Shown here: positions 16,472 to 22,316 of the stretch, one piece after another
Layout of the letters: every line of letters begins with the position of its first letter
How positions within the stretch are numbered: the stretch's first letter is position 1
Origin: Clostridia bacterium
Lineage (GTDB): Bacteria; Bacillota; Clostridia; Christensenellales; Aristaeellaceae
NCBI GenBank assembly: GCA_017448975.1
Contig: JAFSKN010000048.1
Location: forward strand, 1-39,359
DNA length: 39,359 nucleotides
Reading direction: 5' to 3'
Made by a program: the position numbers and the translations under genes
Notes under the pieces: generated by a model
Database searches by the model: none
Told to the model about the DNA's origin: nothing
Seen by the model: the letters and a program-made list of their open reading frames with translations, nothing else

Positions 16472-16515
16472 TTCCCTGTCAACCCTGAACCATAACCCTG
16501 ACAACTGAACCCCGT

Positions 16516-16547
16516 CCCCCTGTCGCCCCGGCGATAGGGGGATTTTT
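16516..16547 (+). terminator. Terminator of the pilin gene
   Basis: CCCCCT-GTCGCC pairs with GGCGA-AGGGGG, followed by ATTTTT. The same hairpin recurs at 17339-17370, also 45 bases after a sorting-tail stop codon. Confidence 0.9.
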
Positions 16548-16687
16548 CACAAAATGGATTTGTGTTTTATCCATTTGCACATTTTCTTTCTCTTGACGTA
16601 AACTGCAAAAGAACAGACCCGATCTCGATTTACATTGTGTTGTTATAAAAAGGAATCCAATGCCGGAAAAGTCGGAGGAGAACAAAT

Positions 16688-17150
16688 ATGTCTGATACAA
16701 CCGCTATGAGTGCAGTGCAAGCAAATCAATACGATTTGCTTCTTGAATCCATCAATCAGTCGTTGCTGCATGGGCGAGAACAGATAGCTTCTGCCGTAAG
16801 CCAAACGATCCTCCGTACATATTGGGAGATTGGCAGAAATATTGTTGAGTTTGAGCAACAGGGACAGGCAAAAGCGGATTACGGTTCCGAACTGCTGAAA
16901 CAGTTGTCTCGGGATTTAACGGCACGCCATGGAACGGGGTTTAGTAAAAGCAACGTTTTTTCTATGCGGCGCATCTACTTGCTCTATCCAAAATTCCAGA
17001 CGCTGTCTGGAATTTTGACCTGGAGCCATTATGTGGAATTGCTAAAACTGGACGATCCGCTGGAGCGTTCCTTTTATGAGCATGCTTGCGTTCAGGAGCA
17101 TTGGGGCGTGCGTGAATTAAGGCGGCAAATGAATAGTATGCTGTTCCAAC
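16688..17150 (+). pseudogene. DUF1016 (YhcG-like) N-terminal fragment
   Basis: The ATG follows GGAGGAG. The frame gives about 154 residues of the DUF1016 N-terminal domain: LLESINQSLLHGREQIASAV, LRTYWEIGRNIVEFEQQG, LSRDLTARHGTGFSKSNV, LTWSHYVELL and WGVRELRRQMNSMLFQR. Complete members continue into a PDDEXK-type nuclease domain of similar size. Here the sequence switches at about 17150 to a pilin sorting tail in another frame, so the nuclease half is missing. Members are often linked to restriction or defence loci. Confidence 0.8.
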
Positions 17151-17294
17151 GTCGGAAACATAGGGACCGGTTCTGTGTATTCTCCCCCCTCCACCGGCGG
17201 CGTCGGTACCACGATCTTTTCCGTCTCCGGTCTGATGATGGTCCTCGGCGCTTCCGTCATCCTGGTGGCCCGCCGCCGCGCTGACGCGGAATAA
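17151..17294 (+). pseudogene. Orphan LPxTG-type sorting tail, copy 2
   Basis: In frame, 17151-17294 reads GNIGTGSVYSPPSTGGVGTT, then the hydrophobic helix and ARRRADAE and a stop. It is nearly identical in DNA to the 3' end of the pilin gene, including 45 bases of 3' UTR and the terminator. No start codon or signal peptide precedes it, and it is joined to the broken DUF1016 gene. PPSTG replaces LPSTG. Confidence 0.8.
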
Positions 17295-17338
17295 TCCCCC
17301 GTCACCCCTGAACCCTAATCCCAACAATTGAACTCCGT

Positions 17339-17370
17339 CCCCCTGTCGCCCCGGCGATAGGGGGATTTTT
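17339..17370 (+). terminator. Terminator copy behind the orphan sorting tail
   Basis: This has the same CCCCCT...AGGGGG hairpin and ATTTTT as at 16516-16547. Confidence 0.88.
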
Positions 17371-17390
17371 CTCTCTTCCATACAATTTGC

Positions 17391-17418
17391 TTGACATTTC
17401 CTCAAATTCGGGTATAAT
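17391..17418 (+). promoter_or_regulatory. Promoter of small RNA, copy 1
   Basis: Perfect TTGACA (17391-17396), a 16-base spacer and perfect TATAAT (17413-17418). The start should fall near 17425. Confidence 0.85.
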
Positions 17419-17453
17419 AAAAAACGAAGAGCGAACCACGCACGCGGTTGCTC
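17416..17453 (-). terminator. Minus-strand terminator of the peptide mRNA, copy 1
   Basis: Read on the minus strand, GAGCAACC and GGTTCGCTC pair (17453-17429), followed by TTCGTTTTTTATT. It would end the peptide mRNA just inside the small-RNA promoter, so the two transcripts converge and overlap. Confidence 0.75.
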
Positions 17454-17531
17454 CTCAAATTAGGACAATCGTTGTGATCTTACGACCACAGAGACAGCCG
17501 TCACTTGCCAGAGTGGCGGTTGTTCTTTTTT
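17425..17531 (+). ncRNA. Candidate antisense small RNA (type I antitoxin-like), copy 1
   Basis: A strong promoter and an intrinsic terminator define an RNA of about 105 bases. Stem 1 is GAGCGAACC/GGTTGCTC (17429-17453). Stem 2 is around TGTGATC-TTAC-GACCACA (17473-17490). The terminator is CCGTCACT-AGTGGCGG (17498-17519), followed by TTGTTCTTTTTT. The RNA is complementary to the 3' end of the minus-strand peptide gene (its last 31 bases) and to its whole 3' UTR. This is the layout of antitoxin RNAs such as RatA or SR4. No expression evidence is available. Confidence 0.7.
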
Positions 17532-17599
17532 CGCTGCGTTTCACGAATGATGATCGTCACCGTGTACTTCCAAATATGGAAAGTAAGACGCATACGCAT
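17501..17599 (-). CDS. 32-residue peptide, candidate type I toxin, copy 1
   Basis: The minus-strand ATG follows AAAGGGGGTG. The peptide starts MRMRLTFHIWKYTVTIII and ends TQRKKNNRHSGK. The first half is rich in beta-branched and aromatic residues and the tail is strongly basic. The stop codon lies inside the terminator hairpin of the plus-strand small RNA. A perfect promoter lies upstream, and the ribosome binding site is in a hairpin. The second copy keeps frame and length with few changes (Leu to Ile, Trp to Gly, Arg to Cys), which supports a real gene. I do not recognise a named family. A membrane- or nucleic-acid-active toxin is inference from gene layout. Confidence 0.7.
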   Translation of the reverse strand: MRMRLTFHIWKYTVTIIIRETQRKKNNRHSGK

Positions 17600-17618
17600 C
17601 ACCCCCTTTCGGGAGGAT
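17598..17618 (-). promoter_or_regulatory. Hairpin hiding the peptide ribosome binding site, copy 1
   Basis: On the minus strand ATCCTCCC pairs with GGGGG(T)GAT around a GAAA loop, burying the Shine-Dalgarno and the A and T of the start codon. Type I toxin mRNAs commonly mask their ribosome binding site this way. It is conserved in copy 2. Confidence 0.6.
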
Positions 17619-17674
17619 GGAGCAATCGCCTGCGCGTTTGTTGTTCACTCTTCGGCCCCTTTCGAGACATTTTT

Positions 17675-17703
17675 ATTGTATATGATATGTCGAATACTGT
17701 CAA
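17675..17703 (-). promoter_or_regulatory. Promoter of the peptide mRNA, copy 1
   Basis: On the minus strand: TTGACA (17703-17698), 17 bases, TACAAT (17680-17675). The start near 17668 leaves a leader of about 70 bases. The -35 box has no counterpart beside copy 2. Confidence 0.75.
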
Positions 17704-17761
17704 TCATTTTGTATATAAAAATGGCGGAGTTCATTTATGGAGATTTTGGGCTAATTCTCTA

Positions 17762-17790
17762 TTGACAAATAGATACTTTTAAGTTATTAT
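17762..17790 (+). promoter_or_regulatory. Promoter of the HigBA-like pair
   Basis: TTGACA (17762-17767), 17 bases, TATTAT (17785-17790), followed by GGAAGGAGG and the toxin ATG at 17813. Confidence 0.75.
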
Positions 17791-17812
17791 GGTAAAGGAA
17801 GGAGGTTGAAAA

Positions 17813-18180
17813 ATGTACAAGATACTTTTTTATAAAGATAAGAATGGAAAAGAAATTGTGCTTGAATACATGAAAACGCTGGCAGCGCAAAATACGAAAG
17901 ATGAAAAATAAAACTCCATAAAATCCAGGACTATATTAACGTTCTGTCAGCATTTGGAACACGGGCTGGCGAACCTTATGTCAAGAAAATTGATGACAAG
18001 TGTGATATCTGGGAATTAAGACCAACAAGTGACAGGATATTATTTGTAGCGTGGGTCAATAATAGTTTTGTGCTGCTTCATTCCTTCCAGAAGAAAACGC
18101 AGAAAACGCCGAAAAAGGAAATTGAACGGGCAAGAAACGAATATAAGGATTTATTAGAAAGGGGAATTGAAAATGAATAA
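17813..18180 (+). pseudogene. HigB/Gp49-like toxin, interrupted by a one-base frameshift
   Basis: The start MYKILFYKDKNGKEIVLEYM and the downstream HKIQDYINVLSAFGTRAGEP, IWELRPTSDRILFVAWVNN and FVLLHSFQKKTQKTP together make a complete RelE/HigB-type (Gp49 family) toxin of about 122 residues. They lie in two frames. At 17902-17906 the run GAAAAATAA gives a stop after residue 32, and one extra A would restore KDEKIKLHKIQ. The run of A could be a sequencing error, a true mutation or a transcript-slippage site. The second part ends at 18180 and overlaps the antitoxin ATG by eight bases. A perfect promoter and GGAAGGAGG precede it. Confidence 0.82.
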
Positions 18181-18463
18181 AAGCGCGATCGGCAGCAGTT
18201 GGGACGAAGTGCAGAAAAAGTTATTCTCCTCGGAAGAAATCGCGGAAAGTAATCTGCGTGTTCAGCTCATAGGCGAATTGATAAAGGCACGACAAGAACA
18301 AGGCATTTCTCAAAAGAAACTGGAGGAATTAAGCGGTGTAAAACAACCTATTATTGCAAGAATGGAAAAAGGATATACAAGCCCACAAATTGATACGCTC
18401 TTAAAAGTGCTTGCTCCACTCGGAAAAACAATCGCTATTGTACCAATTGACACACGATCGTAA
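18173..18463 (+). CDS. HigA-like XRE-family antitoxin
   Basis: This 96-residue protein has a helix-turn-helix of the Xre type in about residues 30-85 (IGELIKARQEQGISQKKLEEL, KQPIIARMEKGY, IDTLLKVLAPLGKTIAIVP). ATG 18173 overlaps the toxin frame; TTG 18167 is also in frame. In HigBA pairs the antitoxin binds the toxin and represses the shared promoter, here probably at 17762-17790. It remains intact while the toxin frame is broken. Confidence 0.88.
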   Translation: MNKSAIGSSWDEVQKKLFSSEEIAESNLRVQLIGELIKARQEQGISQKKLEELSGVKQPIIARMEKGYTSPQIDTLLKVLAPLGKTIAIVPIDTRS

Positions 18464-18466
18464 TTG

Positions 18467-18529
18467 CAGAGATTAGGCGCAGGAATGGGCATGAACCTGA
18501 AAATCGAATTTATGCCCGCGAAACAATAA
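18467..18529 (+). pseudogene. C-terminal remnant of a second antitoxin
   Basis: Directly after the antitoxin stop, and in the same frame, 21 codons read QRLGAGMGMNLKIEFMPAKQ and a stop. This resembles the C-terminal end of other Xre/HigA antitoxins. It has no start of its own, so it is either a leftover of a related gene or an old extension cut off by the TAA at 18461. Confidence 0.5.
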
Positions 18530-18570
18530 AACTGGAAAAAGGGGATTGAGTGTTGTTGTAAAGCGTTCAG

Positions 18571-18696
18571 CAGTCCGGCGGCATCGGTACCACCATTTTT
18601 TCCGTCTCCGGCCTGCTGATGGCTCCGGGCGCTTCCGTCATCCTGGTGGCCAGCTGCCGCGCTGACGCGGAATCATCCCATAACCTCATGGCTTGA
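18571..18696 (+). pseudogene. Orphan sorting tail, copy 3 (decayed)
   Basis: The frame reads QSGGIGTTIFSVSGLLMAPG, then ASVILVASCRADAE. It matches the pilin 3' end, but the LP(S)T part is lost, RRR has become SCR, and the original stop TAA is now TCA, so the frame runs on to 18696. It has no start. Confidence 0.75.
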
Positions 18697-18710
18697 ATGA
18701 GCCATAACCC

Positions 18711-18749
18711 AAATCCCCGTGCCTGCTTCCCGCTTGCACGGGGATTTTG
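18711..18749 (+). terminator. Terminator behind sorting tail copy 3
   Basis: AAATCCCCGTGC (18711-18722) and GCACGGGGATTT (18736-18747) form a perfect stem, followed by TTG. Its sequence differs from the terminator of copies 1 and 2. Confidence 0.75.
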
Positions 18750-18770
18750 TAAAAGCCCTTATAAACGCTC

Positions 18771-18798
18771 TTGACATTTCCCCAAATTCGGCTATAAT
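18771..18798 (+). promoter_or_regulatory. Promoter of small RNA, copy 2
   Basis: Perfect TTGACA (18771-18776), 16 bases, TATAAT (18793-18798). Confidence 0.85.
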
Positions 18799-18804
18799 AA
18801 AAAA

Positions 18805-18910
18805 CGAAGAGCGAACCACGCACGCGGTTGCTCCTCAAACCTGACTTGCTAAATGTGGCTTACGGCCACACCCAACCGTCACTTGCCAGAGTGGCGGTTG
18901 TTCTTTTTTC
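18805..18910 (+). ncRNA. Candidate antisense small RNA, copy 2
   Basis: The layout matches copy 1: stem 1 unchanged, terminator CCGTCACT-AGTGGCGG (18876-18897) and T-run unchanged. Stem 2 is re-sequenced to TGTGGC/GCCACA (18854-18870) but still pairs. The promoter is intact, so this copy could be made even if the facing peptide gene is silent. Confidence 0.68.
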
Positions 18911-18977
18911 GCTGCGTTTCACAGATGATGATTGTCACTGTGTACTTTCCAATATGGAATGTAATACGCATACGCAT
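18879..18977 (-). CDS. 32-residue peptide, candidate type I toxin, copy 2
   Basis: The peptide starts MRMRITFHIGKYTVTIII and ends with the same TQRKKNNRHSGK as copy 1. AAAGGGGGTG and the masking hairpin are conserved. The upstream promoter is not: the region matching the -10 reads AACAAT and no -35 is seen at the right distance. The gene is probably weakly expressed or silent. Confidence 0.62.
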   Translation of the reverse strand: MRMRITFHIGKYTVTIIICETQRKKNNRHSGK

Positions 18978-19126
18978 CACCCCCTTTCGGGAGGATGGAG
19001 CAATCGCCTGCGCGTTTGTTGTTCGCTCTTCGGCCTCTTTCAAGGTAATTCTATTGTTGTTGTCTGGTCGGCGGCTATACGGGATGGTGGCTGACGCAAA
19101 TCAGGCATTTCCGTCAGATCACAATG

Positions 19127-19294
19127 CTATCCCCAACGCTCAAATAATGAAGGTTCCTCATACCGCGCGAACAAATCCGTCTGCCCCATATCGAACAGGA
19201 ATTTATGCTCCGCCGTTTCCACAAACAGGCTGAGGCCGTGTTCCGTGGGAAGGCCGCGGGCGGAGGTATTCTCAATCAAAGCTGTGATTTTCAT
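19127..19294 (-). pseudogene. MBL-fold metallohydrolase, N-terminal fragment
   Basis: The start is the ATG two bases after the stop of the ArsR-NifX gene. [20 protein letters not shown] and [25 protein letters not shown] are the opening of the MBL-fold family related to dihydropterin-phosphate synthases. The metal-binding HxHxDH motif should come next, but after ARYEE the frame ends. The active site is therefore missing. In other Firmicutes this gene commonly neighbours NifX-like proteins, so an operon has lost its 3' part here, next to the duplicated module. Confidence 0.8.
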
Positions 19295-19296
19295 GT

Positions 19297-20064
19297 TCAG
19301 TTCCCTTGGCAGTGATGCTCCGCGCAATGGTCGTGGCCGCAATCGCCGTCATGATGATGCTGTCCGTGATGGGTGCATTCCGGGTTCGTCTCGTAGTTCA
19401 GCGTCCCCGCCAGCAATTTTTCCACCGCTTCGTCGGCGCTGCCCTCGCAGCCCGCATAGAGCTTGATGCCACCCTCCGCTAATGCGTTCTGAGCGCCTGC
19501 GCCGATTCCTCCGCAAATCAGGCAATCCACGTGCTGCCTGAGAAGAAAGCCTGCCAATGCGCCGTGTCCAAATCCTTCGGCGCTGACGATTTGGGCGCTT
19601 TCCACAGCGCTGTCCTTAATATCGTAAAACATAAACTGTTCTGTGTGTCCAAAGTGCTGAAAGATGGTTCCGTCCTGCTCATAGGTTACCGCGATTCTCA
19701 TGATTTCCTTCTCCTTTTCCATCGTTTCGATCACGATCTGGTTTTCCGCCTCCCGGCGGCTTCGGCAATCACATTGCAGCGGGTCACGGTTCATTGCGCG
19801 GGACAGCGCCCGCATCTCCGCAAACTGCTCCGCGAGGAAATCCAGAGCTTCCTGGCTGGGCAGGTAATGCACATGATACCCGTACTTTTGCCGATAGACA
19901 AGCCCGGCTTCCCGCAGCACCTTCAAGTGCTGGGAAACCCCGGGTTCGCTGATCTCCGTTTTCCAGGCCAGCGCGCGGGTACAGTGCTTCTGATGCACGA
20001 TTTCCTGGAATATCCTGAACCGCATGGGATCGCCCAGTGCTTTGATCATCGCCGCTAAATCCAA
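19297..20064 (-). CDS. ArsR-type regulator fused to a NifX/NifB-like cofactor domain
   Basis: This is a 255-residue two-domain protein. Residues 1-100 form an ArsR winged helix: [40 protein letters not shown] and an [11 protein letters not shown] wing. From about residue 121 a dinitrogenase iron-molybdenum cofactor (NifX/NifB C-terminal) domain follows: [20 protein letters not shown] and [15 protein letters not shown]. It ends in a His/Cys-rich tail ([20 protein letters not shown]) likely to bind metal. The two parts are usually separate genes. TTG 20064 with AGGGGG upstream is the chosen start; ATG 20049 is the alternative. A metal- or iron-sulfur-responsive repressor is inferred. Confidence 0.85.
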   Translation of the reverse strand: MDLAAMIKALGDPMRFRIFQEIVHQKHCTRALAWKTEISEPGVSQHLKVLREAGLVYRQKYGYHVHYLPSQEALDFLAEQFAEMRALSRAMNRDPLQCDCRSRREAENQIVIETMEKEKEIMRIAVTYEQDGTIFQHFGHTEQFMFYDIKDSAVESAQIVSAEGFGHGALAGFLLRQHVDCLICGGIGAGAQNALAEGGIKLYAGCEGSADEAVEKLLAGTLNYETNPECTHHGQHHHDGDCGHDHCAEHHCQGN

Positions 20065-20083
20065 AGCTTCATCCCCCTATCCA

Positions 20084-20123
20084 TGAGAAAACCCCTCCTT
20101 CGGATCACGCGCCAAAGGAGGGG
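20084..20123 (-). terminator. Minus-strand terminator of the FMN/rhodanese gene
   Basis: On the minus strand CCCCTCCTT pairs with AAGGAGGGG and is followed by TTTTCTC. It lies between the two minus-strand genes, so they are probably transcribed separately. Confidence 0.8.
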
Positions 20124-20139
20124 CAAAAGCTGTAACGGT

Positions 20140-21474
20140 TTACTTGGGCGCGATCCGGGTCAGTCCTTCAAAGGAATAGGTGGCGTTGATGGCGATTTCC
20201 GGCGTATCGGTCACGATGTCCCGGTATTCCGCCCCAGCGTAATGGGCCATGCCGCCGATGTTGTAGATCTTGCTCATATCCCAGCCCCGGGCGGAAAGCA
20301 GCTTCATCATGTTGTTGACGCGGCCGCCGCTCTGACACATGAGGAAAATGGTCTGTCCCTTGGGGAACAGGGCTTCCAGCAGTTCGTCGGATTCCGCGTA
20401 GACGGGAATGGGATCGTCCACCGTGCCGCCGTACAGCTGGGGCAGGGAAGCGTCGTTGCAGGCTTCCGCGTTGAAGATCAGGGCGAAGTAAGGAATGCAC
20501 TCGAAGTTGCGCAGGTGCTTTTTCGCGTAGTCGGCATAGTCGCGCAGGTCGATGTATTTCACATCCGTGCGGCCCAGGTACTGGCGCAGGTTTTCGCTGT
20601 TGATGGCAGAGCAGGTGGGGCCGAAGTTGCCGGGCTCACAGACGGTTTCCACCGTGTCGTCCTTATTGGCCTTGTAGGTCTTGGTGGTGTCCACGGGCGC
20701 GGGAAGCTCCACTTCACCGGCAGCCACAGCGGCGGCGGCAGAGGAGGCCACTACTTCTTTCTTGGCCTCAAAAACCTGGCGCAGCTCCGCGGCCTTGGCG
20801 TCACCGTCAAAGAAGGAATCCGTGGCGTGGTAGGCATACAGCGCCTGGACAATGCGCAGGATGTTATTGCTGGACACAGTAGCGCCTGTGAAGGCGTCCA
20901 CCTTCAAATCCGCCCGGCCTTCGCCTTCGGAATAATCGGTGAAATCGTCAATGGTGCTGTATCCCATCAGCTGGCCGTAGGTCTTGCCGATGTAGTAGGG
21001 GATCATTTCAGCCTTTACTTTTTCATAGGTGGCGTTGGGCGCGGTGGGCGGCGGGTTGCTGTCGCCCCAGAAGCCGCCCAGGTAATGTCCGGTGGAATCT
21101 GCGTCGAAGCTCAGGGTGCGGATGGCGGAATCCTCGATCTTGCCGGAGGAGGGCAGGGTCAGTTCCACATACGCGGTGGACCACACGTTCACGTCCGCGC
21201 TGCGGCAGGTGCAGGAAATGAAGGTGACCTGGTACTTGATGTAGCTGCGGGCCACGTACTTGAAGGGAACGAAGGCGTAGAACAGGTCTTCATCCTTGGG
21301 GCCGTCGATGTGGTCGAAGGGGATCACGGCGACCTGATTCGCCTTGCTTCCTTCGCCCAGCTTCGCGGAGTTGTTGAGGAAGTCGTTCACGTCCCCGACG
21401 GACAGCCCGTCCGCCAGCGCAACCGGAACGACCAGGAGCAGGCAAAGCAGAATAGCCAGGAACCTTTTGAACAT
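20140..21474 (-). CDS. Secreted FMN-binding domain / rhodanese fusion protein
   Basis: This 444-residue protein opens with a signal peptide (MFKRFLAILLCLLLVVPVALA, split before DG). An N-terminal beta-rich region is unassigned. At about residues 150-240 an FMN-binding-type domain appears, with DAFTGATVSSNNI resembling the covalent flavinylation motif D-x-x-[ST]-GA-[ST]. An Ala-rich linker leads to a rhodanese domain (about 300-430): YIDLRDYADYAKKHLRNF and the active-site loop MCQSGGRVNNM with a Cys-Gln-Ser-Gly-Gly-Arg cradle. An exported sulfur-transfer or redox protein that takes electrons from flavin is plausible. ApbE flavinylation is inferred. AAAGGAGGG and a strong promoter precede it. 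Confidence 0.82.
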   Translation of the reverse strand: MFKRFLAILLCLLLVVPVALADGLSVGDVNDFLNNSAKLGEGSKANQVAVIPFDHIDGPKDEDLFYAFVPFKYVARSYIKYQVTFISCTCRSADVNVWSTAYVELTLPSSGKIEDSAIRTLSFDADSTGHYLGGFWGDSNPPPTAPNATYEKVKAEMIPYYIGKTYGQLMGYSTIDDFTDYSEGEGRADLKVDAFTGATVSSNNILRIVQALYAYHATDSFFDGDAKAAELRQVFEAKKEVVASSAAAAVAAGEVELPAPVDTTKTYKANKDDTVETVCEPGNFGPTCSAINSENLRQYLGRTDVKYIDLRDYADYAKKHLRNFECIPYFALIFNAEACNDASLPQLYGGTVDDPIPVYAESDELLEALFPKGQTIFLMCQSGGRVNNMMKLLSARGWDMSKIYNIGGMAHYAGAEYRDIVTDTPEIAINATYSFEGLTRIAPK

Positions 21475-21507
21475 GGGGCACCCTCCTTTTGCGGTTTATT
21501 TGTTTTG

Positions 21508-21536
21508 ATTATATATGGAAATTACCAAATTGTCAA
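21508..21536 (-). promoter_or_regulatory. Promoter of the FMN/rhodanese gene
   Basis: On the minus strand: TTGACA (21536-21531), 17 bases, TATAAT (21513-21508). Confidence 0.88.
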
Positions 21537-21705
21537 TAATTTAATTAAGTATATACTGATTTAAAATCGTCCTATATGCTGTGCCGCCACCCCTTCCTGA
21601 ATTAGCGCGTATGTAGGGAAAAAAGAAGGGGACGTCGCTATCATGGCGGCGTCTCTTTTTGGCTGCGCGGAGTGCCCCCTGAACTGCCCTTGCCCAGCAG
21701 TTGTG

Positions 21706-22195
21706 GGTCGCGCGGGTGACTGCCGCTTTACGGCGGTAAAGAAGACATCCACACCGGGGACTTCGCCCGTGGGCTGTCCCGTGACCGTTGCTGGATGGCT
21801 TTTCCGCCACCGTAGACGGCCCCTCTATCGGTAGAGCCGGAGGATAGTAGAATGCTTCCTGGGGCTGCGCGTGTGAGATGTTCGCCGCTTCACGGCGGTA
21901 AAGACCGCTGTGGATATCCACGCCGGGGGGGCTTCGCTTGCCAGGCTGCCCTGGCTCGCCGCTGGATGGCTTTTCGGGTACCGTAGGCGCTTCCGGGGCG
22001 TGGGCCTCCTCTCCCTTCAAAGGCGAAGCCGAAGGACAGCAGAGAGCGTCCTGGGGGCGCTTCTCCCCCTTTAGGATGCCGCAGGTGGGTGAGATGCCAC
22101 CTTCGCCGCATTAAAGCAGTAAAGAGAGATGCGGTTGTCCACATGGGGCCTTCGCCCGCTCATGTGAGCGGCTGTGGGATGTCACTGGATAGGAA
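21706..22195. repeat. Three degenerate direct repeats in a non-coding tract
   Basis: Within the gene-free gap 21537-22316, three units begin near 21714, 21872 and 22088. Each shows GGGTGA, CGCC-rich bases, GGCGGTAAAGA (or a variant), ATCCACACCGGGG-like bases, CTTCGCCCG, GGCTG and a TGCTGGATGG end. Units are about 160-215 bases apart. GC is high and no reading frame is conserved among the units. The function is unknown. Confidence 0.55.
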
Positions 22196-22316
22196 GTTGT
22201 AACAGATGGGTCAGTTTTTTTGTCATAGTAGCGTTTTTCACGAAAATTAACCGACTATAAATTCCCGGATGGGACAATTCAACTTGATAATTTCTAAGGA
22301 GATCCGTCAATAGACC

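Larger units (their letters stand above)
17388..17663. repeat. Direct repeat 1: convergent peptide/small-RNA module
   Basis: About 275 bases that recur, with scattered substitutions, at 18768-19043. The conserved block spans the small-RNA promoter, the small RNA, the minus-strand 32-codon ORF, and its ribosome binding site with its hairpin. The least conserved part is the small-RNA middle (17454-17490). Confidence 0.85.
18768..19043. repeat. Direct repeat 2: convergent peptide/small-RNA module
   Basis: This is the second copy of 17388-17663, in the same orientation. Similarity falls off after about 19043, just before the position of the peptide -35 box in copy 1. Confidence 0.85.

Noticed and set aside
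14711-16504. Minus-strand open frame of 597 codons opposite the pilin
   Set aside because: Ser/Ile/Gly-rich low-complexity product caused by the pilin codon bias; no ribosome binding site or known domain.
17505-17765. Plus-strand frames at 17505-17765 and 18853-19233, similar in both module copies
   Set aside because: Their similarity follows from the DNA repeat. They start inside the small-RNA terminator, have no ribosome binding site, and differ in length and end, whereas the 32-codon minus frame is kept exactly.
20083-21564. Plus-strand open frame of 493 codons opposite the FMN/rhodanese gene
   Set aside because: Shadow frame. The minus strand has signal peptide, motifs, promoter and ribosome binding site.
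21706-22195. CRISPR array
   Set aside because: Repeats are long, degenerate and 160-215 bases apart, without regular short repeats and spacers; no cas gene lies nearby.
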